Source of the DNA: Bacteroides finegoldii DSM 17565
Lineage (GTDB): Bacteria; Bacteroidota; Bacteroidia; Bacteroidales; Bacteroidaceae
Assembly: GCF_000156195.1 (NCBI RefSeq)
Contig: NZ_GG688322.1
Span: 100,692-164,691 of the forward strand
Reading direction: 5' to 3'
Length of the DNA: 64,000 nucleotides
The notes beneath the pieces were generated by a model. The model did not search any database. It was not told the origin of the DNA and saw only the letters and a program-made list of their open reading frames with translations. The position numbers and the translations under genes were made by a program. Shown in pieces: positions 9,653 to 18,197 of this stretch. The stretch's first letter is position 1. Each line of letters begins with the position of its first letter.

Positions 9653-9676
9653 CAGTCGAAATAAAAATATCATAAT

Positions 9677-11521
9677 ATGTGTGGAATAGTAGGCTATATT
9701 GGTAAACGAAAAGCCTACCCTATCCTTATAAAAGGGCTGAAGCGACTGGAGTATCGTGGATATGATAGCGCGGGGGTAGCAATCATCAGTGATGACCGAC
9801 AGTTAAATGTGTATAAGACGAAAGGAAAAGTCTCCGATCTTGAAAATTTCGTCACACAAAAAGATATTTCCGGTACAATCGGAATTGCCCATACTCGTTG
9901 GGCTACTCACGGGGAACCTTGTTCCGCTAACGCCCACCCTCATTACTCTTCTTCCGAAAAGCTCGCTCTCATTCATAACGGTATTATCGAAAACTACGCC
10001 GTTCTCAAAGAAAAACTTCAAGCCAAAGGCTATATTTTTAAAAGTAGTACAGATACCGAAGTCCTTGTTCAATTAATAGAATACATGAAAGTCACTAATC
10101 AGGTCAGTTTGCTGACAGCCGTTCAATTGGCGTTGGGAGAAGTGATTGGTGCCTATGCGATTGCGATTCTTGATAAAGAGCATCCCGATGAGATTATTGC
10201 TGCCCGTAAGAGTAGCCCGCTGGTAGTGGGGATTGGAGCGGACGAGTTCTTCCTTGCTTCGGATGCCACTCCGATTGTAGAATATACAGATAAGGTGGTT
10301 TATCTGGAAGACGGAGAAATTGCTGTTCTCCATTTGGGAAAAGAATTGAAGGTGGTCAATTTGAGTAATGTTGAAATGACACCTGAAATTAAAAAAGTGG
10401 AGCTAAATCTCGGCCAGCTGGAAAAAGGAGGATATCCGCATTTTATGTTGAAAGAGATTTTCGAACAGCCCGATTGTATTCACGATTGTATGCGCGGACG
10501 TATCAATGTGGAAGCAGACAATGTGGTACTTTCCGCTGTGATCGATCATCGGGAAAAGCTGTTGAATGCCAAGCGGTTTATTATCGTTGCCTGCGGAACT
10601 TCCTGGCATGCCGGACTGATTGGAAAGCATCTGATTGAAAGTTTCTGCCGCATACCGGTGGAAGTGGAGTATGCTTCCGAATTTCGTTACCGTGATCCGG
10701 TGATTGACGGACAGGATGTAGTGATAGCAATCTCCCAAAGCGGTGAGACTGCGGATACTTTGGCTGCTGTGGAATTGGCAAAAAGCCGCGGAGCATTTAT
10801 ATATGGTATTTGCAATGCTATCGGGTCTTCTATTCCCCGTGCCACTCACACCGGTTCGTATATCCACGTAGGTCCGGAAATCGGAGTCGCTTCCACCAAA
10901 GCGTTTACCGGACAGGTCACTGTGTTGGCAATGCTGGCATTGACGCTTGCCAAAGCGAAAGGAACAATTGACGAACGGCATTATCTTTCAATTGTACAGG
11001 AATTAAATCATATTCCGGAGAAGATGAAAGAAGTGCTGAAACTGAATGATACCCTGGCGGAATTATCGAAAACTTTCACGTATGCGCATAACTTTATTTA
11101 TCTGGGACGCGGATATAGTTATCCTGTTGCATTGGAAGGTGCATTGAAATTGAAAGAAATATCGTATATTCACGCCGAAGGTTATCCGGCTGCCGAGATG
11201 AAGCACGGACCGATTGCCTTGATTGACGCGGAAATGCCGGTAGTGGTGATTGCTACGCAGAATGGACTGTACGAAAAAGTGCTAAGTAATATTCAGGAGA
11301 TCAAGGCGAGGAAGGGAAAAGTGATTGCGTTCGTTACGAAGGGAGATACGGTTATCAGCAAGATTGCCGATTGTAGTATCGAACTTCCTGAAACAATAGA
11401 GTGTCTCGATCCGTTAATTACTACGGTACCTCTCCAACTTCTTGCTTATCACATTGCGGTATGTAAGGGGATGGATGTAGACCAGCCGAGAAATCTGGCG
11501 AAGTCGGTAACGGTAGAGTAA
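9677..11521 (+). CDS. glmS: Glucosamine-6-phosphate synthase, isomerising
   Basis: GlmS converts fructose-6-phosphate and glutamine into glucosamine-6-phosphate, the first step toward peptidoglycan and lipopolysaccharide amino sugars. The 614-residue protein starts MCGIVGYIG, so Cys2 is the glutaminase nucleophile; RLEYRGYDSAG, HTRWATHG and HNGIIENY are the class II glutaminase signatures. Two SIS sugar-isomerase domains follow: one with CGTSWHAG and SQSGETADT, the second with LGRGYSYPVALEGALKLKEISYIHAEGYPAAEMKHGP. The C-terminus ends PRNLAKSVTVE, as in the family. It opens the plus-strand half of the amidotransferase cluster. I saw no glmS ribozyme-like fold in its short leader. Confidence 0.97.
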   Translation: MCGIVGYIGKRKAYPILIKGLKRLEYRGYDSAGVAIISDDRQLNVYKTKGKVSDLENFVTQKDISGTIGIAHTRWATHGEPCSANAHPHYSSSEKLALIHNGIIENYAVLKEKLQAKGYIFKSSTDTEVLVQLIEYMKVTNQVSLLTAVQLALGEVIGAYAIAILDKEHPDEIIAARKSSPLVVGIGADEFFLASDATPIVEYTDKVVYLEDGEIAVLHLGKELKVVNLSNVEMTPEIKKVELNLGQLEKGGYPHFMLKEIFEQPDCIHDCMRGRINVEADNVVLSAVIDHREKLLNAKRFIIVACGTSWHAGLIGKHLIESFCRIPVEVEYASEFRYRDPVIDGQDVVIAISQSGETADTLAAVELAKSRGAFIYGICNAIGSSIPRATHTGSYIHVGPEIGVASTKAFTGQVTVLAMLALTLAKAKGTIDERHYLSIVQELNHIPEKMKEVLKLNDTLAELSKTFTYAHNFIYLGRGYSYPVALEGALKLKEISYIHAEGYPAAEMKHGPIALIDAEMPVVVIATQNGLYEKVLSNIQEIKARKGKVIAFVTKGDTVISKIADCSIELPETIECLDPLITTVPLQLLAYHIAVCKGMDVDQPRNLAKSVTVE

Positions 11522-11525
11522 TGTG

Positions 11526-11639
11526 ATTTACAATTAGACAATTTACTATTTACGATTGAAGAATCAATGATAGATAGTAAGTTGTTTGATTGGCAGGTGG
11601 TAATTTAAATCGTAAATAGTAAATCGTCAAATCGTAAAT
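11526..11639. repeat. Long-arm inverted repeat between glmS and the purF-type gene
   Basis: Arms at 11526-11557 and 11608-11639 are 32 bases long and complementary at 29 positions. The arm sequence is the same family as the gltB-gltD element (ATTTAC, TTTGAC and TTTACTATTTAC sub-repeats). It fills the gap from just after the glmS stop to 7 bases before the next ATG. Confidence 0.85.
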
Positions 11640-11646
11640 AGTATAG

Positions 11647-13530
11647 ATGGAACAATTGAAACATGAATGTGGCGTTGCCATGATACGCTTGCTTAAACCG
11701 TTGGAGTATTACGAGAAAAAGTACGGAACATGGATGTACGGTCTTAATAAGCTCTACCTGTTGATGGAGAAACAACATAACCGTGGACAGGAAGGTGCGG
11801 GACTGGCATGTGTGAAACTGGAAGCAAATCCGGGTGAAGAATATATGTTTCGTGAACGTGCTTTAGGCTCCGGAGCTATTACGGAGATTTTTGAAAATGT
11901 TCAAAACAACTTTAAGGAGCTCACTCCCGAACAGTTGCATGATGCTGCGTATGCCAAACGAGTCCTGCCTTTTGCCGGGGAAGTATATATGGGGCATCTT
12001 CGTTATTCCACTACGGGAAAATCCGGAATCTCATACGTGCATCCATTTTTAAGAAGAAATAACTGGCGTGCCAAGAATCTCGCTCTTTGCGGAAACTTCA
12101 ATATGACGAATGTGGACGAAATATTTGCCCGTATCACTGCCATTGGTCAGCATCCGCGTAAATATGCCGATACATATATCATGTTGGAACAGGTGGGACA
12201 CCGTCTTGACCGTGAAGTGGAGCGTGTATTCAATCTTGCCGAAGCCGAAGGGCTTACGGGCATGGGCATCACGCATTATATAGAAGAACATATTGATTTG
12301 GCAAACGTACTGCGTACTTCCAGTCACGAATGGGATGGGGGGTATGTTATTTGCGGATTGACCGGAAGCGGTGAATCTTTCGCTATCCGTGACCCTTGGG
12401 GCATCCGGCCTGCATTTTGGTATCAGGATGACGAGATAGCTGTTCTTGCTTCCGAACGTCCGGTGATCCAGACAGCTTTGAACGTTCCGTTTGAGGAAAT
12501 CAAGGAACTGCAACCGGGGCAGGCATTGCTGATTAGCAAAGAGGGAAAGATACGTACTTCGCAAATCAATAAGCCACGTGAAAATCAGGCTTGTTCCTTC
12601 GAACGTATCTATTTCTCCCGTGGCAGTGACGTCGATATTTATAAAGAAAGGAAACGGCTGGGCGAAAAGTTGGTTCCGAAAATACTGAAAGCTATCAATA
12701 ATGATATCGATCATACGGTCTTCTCTTTTATTCCAAACACTGCGGAGGTTGCTTTCTACGGAATGTTGCAGGGACTGGATGATTACTTGAATGAGGAGAA
12801 AGTGCAGCAGATCGCTGCATTGGGGCATAACCCGAATATGGAGGAGTTAGAAGTTATTCTTTCCCGTCGTATTCGTAGCGAAAAGGTGGCAATCAAGGAT
12901 ATTAAGCTCCGTACGTTCATCGCCGAAGGAAACAGTCGTAATGATTTGGCTGCCCATGTGTATGATATTACATACGGAAGTCTTGTACCCGGTGTTGATA
13001 ATCTGGTGATTATCGATGACAGCATTGTGCGTGGCACTACGCTGAAACAAAGTATTATCGGTATTCTCGACCGTCTCGGTCCGAAGAAGATTGTCATCGT
13101 ATCTTCTTCTCCGCAGGTGCGTTATCCTGACTATTACGGTATTGATATGGCAAAGATGAGCGAGTTTATCGCCTTCAGGGCTGCTGTCGAACTTTTAAAG
13201 GAACGGGATATGAAAGATGTGATTGCGGCCGCCTACCGTAAATCGAAAGAGCAGGTAGGACTGCCGAAAGAGCAGATGGTAAACTATGTGAAAGATATTT
13301 ATGCTCCGTTCACTGATGAGGAAATCTCTGCCAAAATGGTGGAACTGCTGACACCCAAGGGAACCAAGGCGAAAGTGGAAATCGTCTATCAACCGTTGGA
13401 GGGATTGCACGAGGCTTGTCCGCATCATAAAGGCGACTGGTATTTTAGCGGTAACTACCCTACACCGGGTGGTGTGAAAATGGTGAACCGGGCGTTCATC
13501 GACTATATAGAACAAATGTATCAATTCTAA
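11647..13530 (+). CDS. purF: Amidophosphoribosyltransferase-type protein (PurF family)
   Basis: PurF enzymes start purine synthesis by joining glutamine nitrogen to phosphoribosyl pyrophosphate. The start gives MEQLKHE followed by CGVAMI, so the presumed nucleophile is Cys8 behind a seven-residue propeptide that would have to be removed. KQHNRGQEGAG, GHLRYSTTG and LCGNFNMTN are glutaminase-domain motifs. The C-terminal half has the PRPP loop LVIIDDSIVRGTT and EVAFYGMLQGL. At 627 residues it is over 100 longer than E. coli PurF, with extra sequence between the domains and at the C-terminus. This long form is, to my knowledge, common in Bacteroidetes. A shorter PurF elsewhere in the genome cannot be excluded, so the pathway role is inferred. 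Confidence 0.85.
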   Translation: MEQLKHECGVAMIRLLKPLEYYEKKYGTWMYGLNKLYLLMEKQHNRGQEGAGLACVKLEANPGEEYMFRERALGSGAITEIFENVQNNFKELTPEQLHDAAYAKRVLPFAGEVYMGHLRYSTTGKSGISYVHPFLRRNNWRAKNLALCGNFNMTNVDEIFARITAIGQHPRKYADTYIMLEQVGHRLDREVERVFNLAEAEGLTGMGITHYIEEHIDLANVLRTSSHEWDGGYVICGLTGSGESFAIRDPWGIRPAFWYQDDEIAVLASERPVIQTALNVPFEEIKELQPGQALLISKEGKIRTSQINKPRENQACSFERIYFSRGSDVDIYKERKRLGEKLVPKILKAINNDIDHTVFSFIPNTAEVAFYGMLQGLDDYLNEEKVQQIAALGHNPNMEELEVILSRRIRSEKVAIKDIKLRTFIAEGNSRNDLAAHVYDITYGSLVPGVDNLVIIDDSIVRGTTLKQSIIGILDRLGPKKIVIVSSSPQVRYPDYYGIDMAKMSEFIAFRAAVELLKERDMKDVIAAAYRKSKEQVGLPKEQMVNYVKDIYAPFTDEEISAKMVELLTPKGTKAKVEIVYQPLEGLHEACPHHKGDWYFSGNYPTPGGVKMVNRAFIDYIEQMYQF

Positions 13531-13557
13531 CAACCATACAACGATTCAATAATAAGA

Positions 13558-14691
13558 ATGAGAAATGTGACATTAATCCTTGACGACGGGAGCCGGTTTT
13601 CCGGTAAGTCGTTTGGCTACGAGAAGCCGGTGGCGGGCGAAGTAGTGTTTAATACTGCCATGACCGGATACCCGGAGAGCCTCACTGACCCTTCATACGC
13701 CGGACAGTTGATGACGCTTACCTATCCTTTGGTAGGTAACTACGGTGTTCCTCCTTTTACTATCGAGCCGAATGGACTTGCCACTTTCATGGAAAGTGAA
13801 AAGATCCACGCGGAAGCGATTATCGTAAGTGACTATTCTTATGAATACAGCCACTGGAACGCTGTGGAAAGTCTTGGTGACTGGCTGAAACGGGAAAAAG
13901 TTCCTGGTATCACGGGCATTGATACGCGCGAGCTGACTAAAGTGCTTCGTGAACATGGAGTAATGATGGGGAAAATAGTATTTGAAAATGAAGAATTAAG
14001 AATGAAGAATGAAGAATTTCCGTCTTATAGCGATATAAACTATGTAGACCAGGTTTCCTGTAAAGAAATTATTCATTATTTCCCTAGTGGAACAAGCAGC
14101 CACAGCGCAGCTAATTCTTCATTCTTCATTCCTCATTCTTCATTAAAAAAAGTTGTTCTGGTAGATTGCGGTGTGAAGACTAATATCATTCGTTGCCTGC
14201 TGAAACGTAATGTTGAGGTGATTCGTGTACCTTGGGATTATGATTATAACGGACTCGAATTTGACGGACTGTTTATTTCTAACGGACCTGGGGATCCGGA
14301 TACCTGTGATGCTGCGGTGCAGAATATCCGCAAGGCAATGGCAAACGAGAAACTGCCTATCTTCGGAATCTGTATGGGTAACCAACTGCTTTCGAAAGCG
14401 GGAGGAGCCAAGATTTATAAATTGAAATACGGTCACCGTAGCCACAACCAACCGGTTCGTATGGTAGGTACGGAACGTTGCTTCATCACTTCGCAAAACC
14501 ACGGTTATGCCGTAGACAATAATACGTTGAGTGCAGATTGGGAACCGTTATTTATTAATATGAATGATGGCTCTAACGAAGGAATCAAGCATAAAAGAAA
14601 CCCTTGGTTTTCTGCACAATTCCATCCGGAAGCAGCGAGTGGACCTACGGATACGGAATTCCTGTTCGACGAATTTGTAAAACTATTGTAA
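13558..14691 (+). CDS. carA: Carbamoyl-phosphate synthase small subunit, with in-frame repeat insertion
   Basis: CarA hydrolyses glutamine and channels ammonia to CarB for carbamoyl phosphate, used in pyrimidine and arginine synthesis. The N-terminal domain (LDDGSRFSGKSFG, TGYPESLTDPSYAGQ) is intact. The class I amidotransferase domain has nucleophile Cys272 in FGICMGNQ and the His356/Glu358 pair in FHPEA. Between the domains, residues 144-154 (NEELRMKNEEF) and 186-196 (NSSFFIPHSSL) are encoded by the two arms of a 32-bp inverted repeat, in frame, flanking the conserved YVDQVSCKEII segment. The enzyme looks otherwise complete at 377 residues and should be functional. It starts 27 bases after the purF-type gene. 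Confidence 0.95.
   Translation: MRNVTLILDDGSRFSGKSFGYEKPVAGEVVFNTAMTGYPESLTDPSYAGQLMTLTYPLVGNYGVPPFTIEPNGLATFMESEKIHAEAIIVSDYSYEYSHWNAVESLGDWLKREKVPGITGIDTRELTKVLREHGVMMGKIVFENEELRMKNEEFPSYSDINYVDQVSCKEIIHYFPSGTSSHSAANSSFFIPHSSLKKVVLVDCGVKTNIIRCLLKRNVEVIRVPWDYDYNGLEFDGLFISNGPGDPDTCDAAVQNIRKAMANEKLPIFGICMGNQLLSKAGGAKIYKLKYGHRSHNQPVRMVGTERCFITSQNHGYAVDNNTLSADWEPLFINMNDGSNEGIKHKRNPWFSAQFHPEAASGPTDTEFLFDEFVKLL
13987..14144. repeat. Inverted repeat translated in frame within carA
   Basis: Arms at 13987-14018 and 14113-14144 are 32 bases each and complementary at 30 positions, with 94 bases between them. The purine-rich strand is a run of GAAGAAT/GAAT units, a sequence type I recognise from Bacteroides intergenic regions. 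Here both arms are open reading frame and add residues to the linker between the two CarA domains. Confidence 0.85.
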
Positions 14692-14697
14692 CCCATA

Positions 14698-14748
14698 TTC
14701 ATCACGGATTATAAAAAATCTGTGTCAATCTGTGTAATCTGTGATGAA
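14698..14748. repeat. Inverted repeat between carA and carB
   Basis: Arms at 14698-14713 and 14733-14748 (TTCATCACGGATTATA and TGTAATCTGTGATGAA) pair at 14 of 16 positions. The loop repeats AATCTGTG. The right arm ends 16 bases before the chosen carB ATG and contains in-frame GTG and ATG codons (14741, 14744) that are therefore doubtful starts. Confidence 0.7.
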
Positions 14749-14764
14749 CCAGAAAGTAGAATCA

Positions 14765-17700
14765 ATGAAAGAAAATATAAAGAAAGTATTGTTGTTGGGT
14801 TCCGGTGCCCTGAAGATCGGTGAGGCCGGTGAGTTTGACTATTCCGGTTCGCAGGCACTCAAAGCCTTGAAAGAAGAAGGCATTGAAACGATTCTTATCA
14901 ATCCTAATATTGCTACGGTACAGACTTCCGAAGGAGTGGCGGATCAAATCTACTTCCTCCCGGTGACTCCGTATTTCGTAGAGAAAGTGATTCAGAAAGA
15001 AAAACCGGAAGGCATTATGCTGGCGTTCGGCGGTCAGACAGCCTTGAACTGTGGAGTGGCATTGTATAAGGAAGGTATTCTTGAAAAATATAATGTAAAA
15101 GTACTCGGCACTCCGGTGCAGGCCATCATGGATACCGAGGACCGCGAACTTTTCGTTCAGAAATTGAATGAAATCAATGTAAAGACCATTAAGAGTGAAG
15201 CCGTAGAAAATGCGGAAGATGCTCGTCGCGCAGCAAAAGAATTGGGATATCCCGTGATTGTTCGTGCCGCATACGCCTTGGGAGGCTTGGGCTCCGGTTT
15301 CTGTGATAATGAACAGCAACTGGATATTCTGGTAGAAAAAGCATTCTCTTTCTCCCCACAGGTATTAGTGGAAAAATCACTTCGTGGTTGGAAAGAAGTG
15401 GAATATGAAGTGGTGCGCGACCGTTTCGACAACTGTATTACAGTTTGTAATATGGAAAACTTCGACCCGCTGGGTATTCATACCGGTGAATCTATCGTTA
15501 TTGCTCCGTCACAAACGCTTACGAACAAAGAATATCATAAACTCCGGGAACTGGCAATACGTATCATCCGTCACATCGGTATTGTGGGCGAATGTAATGT
15601 ACAATATGCCTTCGACCCCGAATCCGAAGACTATCGGGTCATTGAAGTAAATGCGCGCCTTTCCCGTTCATCGGCTTTGGCATCTAAGGCAACGGGTTAT
15701 CCGCTGGCTTTCGTTGCGGCTAAATTGGGACTGGGTTATGGACTCTTCGACCTGAAGAACTCTGTAACAAAGACTACTTCTGCTTTCTTCGAACCGGCAT
15801 TGGATTATGTCGTATGTAAGATTCCACGTTGGGATTTGGGTAAATTCCACGGTGTAGATAAAGAATTGGGATCTTCTATGAAATCTGTCGGTGAGGTGAT
15901 GGCTATCGGTCGCACTTTTGAAGAAGCTATCCAGAAAGGGCTTCGCATGATTGGACAGGGAATGCACGGATTTGTAGAAAATAAGGAGCTAGTTATTTCC
16001 GACATCGACAAGGCTTTGCGCGAACCGACTGATAAACGTATTTTTGTTATCTCGAAGGCTTTTCGTGCCGGCTACACCATCGATCAGGTACACGAACTGA
16101 CTAAGATTGATAAATGGTTCCTTCAGAAATTGATGAATATCATGCAGACTTCCGAAGAACTGCATAGCTGGGGAAATAATCACAAACAAATAGCCGATCT
16201 GCCAAACGAACTGCTTCGTAAAGCCAAGGTTCAAGGTTTCTCTGATTTCCAGGTTGCCCGTGCCATCGGCTACGAAGGTGATATGGAGGATGGTATTCTT
16301 TATGTCCGCAAACATCGTAAAGAGGCGGGTATTCTTCCGGTAGTGAAGCAGATTGATACGCTGGCTGCCGAATATCCTGCACAGACCAATTATCTGTATC
16401 TTACTTATAGCGGTGTAGCGAACGATGTACATTATCTGGGAGATCATAAGTCTATTGTTGTATTGGGTTCCGGCGCTTATCGTATCGGTTCTTCCGTAGA
16501 ATTTGACTGGTGTGGAGTGCAGGCTTTAAATACTATTCGTAAAGAAGGATGGCGCAGCGTGATGATTAACTATAATCCCGAAACCGTATCTACGGACTAC
16601 GATATGTGCGATCGCTTGTACTTCGACGAATTGACTTTCGAACGCGTGATGGATATTCTGGAGCTTGAGAATCCGCATGGGGTAATTGTATCTACCGGTG
16701 GTCAGATTCCAAATAACCTTGCTTTGCGTCTGGATGCACAGAATATCAATATCCTTGGCACAAGTGCCAAGAGCATTGACAACGCTGAAGATCGTGAAAA
16801 ATTCTCTGCCATGCTCGACCGTATCGGTGTGGATCAGCCCCGTTGGCGTGAATTAACATCTATGGATGACATTCAGGAGTTTGTTGAAGAAGTGGGTTTT
16901 CCTGTACTTGTCCGTCCGTCATACGTGCTTTCGGGAGCTGCGATGAATGTTTGTTCCAATCAGGAAGAGCTGGAGCGCTTCCTGAAACTGGCCGCCAATG
17001 TATCGAAAAAACATCCGGTAGTAGTAAGTCAGTTTATTGAACATGCCAAGGAAGTAGAAATGGATGCCGTGGCGCAGAATGGCGAAATTGTGGCATACGC
17101 GATTAGTGAGCATATCGAATTTGCAGGAGTACACTCCGGTGACGCGACTATTCAGTTCCCGCCACAGAAGCTATATGTAGAAACTGTTCGCCGTATCAAA
17201 CGTATCAGCCGTGAGATTGCCAAGGCTTTGAATATCTCTGGTCCGTTTAATATTCAGTATTTGGCGAAAGATAATGATATCAAGGTGATTGAATGTAACT
17301 TGCGTGCCAGTCGTTCTTTCCCATTTGTCAGCAAGGTATTGAAGATCAACTTTATTGAATTGGCAACTAAGGTTATGCTCGGCCTGCCTGTTGAAAAACC
17401 GGAAAAGAATCTTTTCGAACTGGACTATGTGGGAATCAAAGCTTCACAGTTCTCTTTCAACCGTTTGCAGAAAGCCGACCCGGTGTTGGGAGTAGATATG
17501 GCTTCCACTGGTGAAGTAGGTTGTATTGGTATGGATACTTCTTGTGCCGTATTGAAAGCAATGCTTTCTGTAGGCTATCGTATTCCGAAGAAGAATATCC
17601 TGCTTTCTACAGGTACCATGAAGCAAAAAGCGGATATGATGGATGCAGCCCGTATGTTGGTGAATAAGGGATATAAACTCTTTGCGACAGGCGGTACGCA

Positions 17701-17992
17701 TAAAGCGCTTGCCGAGAGCGGTATTGAGAGTACTCATGTTTATTGGCCGAGTGAAGAGGGGCATCCGCAAGCGTTGGAGATGCTTCATAGTAAGGAAATA
17801 GATATGGTAGTCAATATACCAAAGAACTTGACTGCCGGAGAATTAAGCAATGGGTATAAAATCCGTCGTGCCGCCATCGATTTAAATATTCCGTTGATTA
17901 CGAACGCTCGTCTGGCTAGTGCATTTATCAATGCCTTCTGTACGATGAGTGTGGATGATATAGCTATCAAGAGCTGGGCAGAATATAAATAA
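14765..17992 (+). CDS. carB: Carbamoyl-phosphate synthase large subunit
   Basis: CarB builds carbamoyl phosphate from bicarbonate, two ATP and ammonia delivered by CarA. Two homologous ATP-grasp halves are visible: the first from LLLGSGALKIGEAGEFDYSG with VRAAYALGGLGSG, the second from VVLGSGAYRIGSSVEFDWCG with VRPSYVLSGAAM. The C-terminal allosteric domain (residues about 935-1075) contains FATGGTHKAL. I chose the ATG at 14765, giving 1075 residues and an N-terminus (MKENIKKVLLLGSG) aligned with the family. The in-frame GTG and ATG codons at 14741 and 14744 fall inside a repeat. A strong terminator follows at 18016, so carB probably ends the transcription unit. Confidence 0.96.
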   Translation: MKENIKKVLLLGSGALKIGEAGEFDYSGSQALKALKEEGIETILINPNIATVQTSEGVADQIYFLPVTPYFVEKVIQKEKPEGIMLAFGGQTALNCGVALYKEGILEKYNVKVLGTPVQAIMDTEDRELFVQKLNEINVKTIKSEAVENAEDARRAAKELGYPVIVRAAYALGGLGSGFCDNEQQLDILVEKAFSFSPQVLVEKSLRGWKEVEYEVVRDRFDNCITVCNMENFDPLGIHTGESIVIAPSQTLTNKEYHKLRELAIRIIRHIGIVGECNVQYAFDPESEDYRVIEVNARLSRSSALASKATGYPLAFVAAKLGLGYGLFDLKNSVTKTTSAFFEPALDYVVCKIPRWDLGKFHGVDKELGSSMKSVGEVMAIGRTFEEAIQKGLRMIGQGMHGFVENKELVISDIDKALREPTDKRIFVISKAFRAGYTIDQVHELTKIDKWFLQKLMNIMQTSEELHSWGNNHKQIADLPNELLRKAKVQGFSDFQVARAIGYEGDMEDGILYVRKHRKEAGILPVVKQIDTLAAEYPAQTNYLYLTYSGVANDVHYLGDHKSIVVLGSGAYRIGSSVEFDWCGVQALNTIRKEGWRSVMINYNPETVSTDYDMCDRLYFDELTFERVMDILELENPHGVIVSTGGQIPNNLALRLDAQNINILGTSAKSIDNAEDREKFSAMLDRIGVDQPRWRELTSMDDIQEFVEEVGFPVLVRPSYVLSGAAMNVCSNQEELERFLKLAANVSKKHPVVVSQFIEHAKEVEMDAVAQNGEIVAYAISEHIEFAGVHSGDATIQFPPQKLYVETVRRIKRISREIAKALNISGPFNIQYLAKDNDIKVIECNLRASRSFPFVSKVLKINFIELATKVMLGLPVEKPEKNLFELDYVGIKASQFSFNRLQKADPVLGVDMASTGEVGCIGMDTSCAVLKAMLSVGYRIPKKNILLSTGTMKQKADMMDAARMLVNKGYKLFATGGTHKALAESGIESTHVYWPSEEGHPQALEMLHSKEIDMVVNIPKNLTAGELSNGYKIRRAAIDLNIPLITNARLASAFINAFCTMSVDDIAIKSWAEYK

Positions 17993-18015
17993 GATGATTA
18001 TATTCTATTGAAATG

Positions 18016-18062
18016 AAAAGACAAAGGTCGTTCCTGTTATTCGGGAGCGGCCTTTGTCTTTT
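18016..18062 (+). terminator. Terminator after carB
   Basis: The arms AAAAGACAAAGG and CCTTTGTCTTTT enclose further pairing and a small loop, and the right arm ends in a T-rich run. It lies 24 bases after the carB stop. Confidence 0.8.
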
Positions 18063-18197
18063 ATTGTAGAAATACAATTATTCGATTATTCAGTTGGAAA
18101 ATTAAATACTCTTGGTCTTTATTTGCTGTTTTGGACATTTTAATGTAACTTGCGCACTTATTTAAATAATATTTTTTTTTACAGGAGGATGATAGGT

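Larger units (their letters stand above)
9315..9676. promoter_or_regulatory. Divergent gltB/glmS intergenic region with hairpin
   Basis: This 362-base AT-rich gap carries the promoters of both gene groups and no coding sequence that I can support. A 13-bp inverted repeat with one mismatch lies at 9425-9437 and 9443-9455, arms AATTAAAAGAAGA, around a five-base loop. It sits on the gltB side and could be an operator or an RNA hairpin in a longer leader. Confidence 0.6.

Noticed and set aside
10403..10981. A 192-codon open frame on the minus strand across glmS
   Set aside because: It is antisense to a strongly conserved gene, has no family resemblance, and its composition mirrors glmS codons.
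12049..12828. A 259-codon open frame on the minus strand across the purF-type gene
   Set aside because: It is fully covered by a conserved gene on the other strand and has no recognisable domain or promoter.
14741..14764. GTG or ATG at 14741/14744 as the carB start
   Set aside because: These codons lie inside a repeat arm; the ATG at 14765 fits the family N-terminus.
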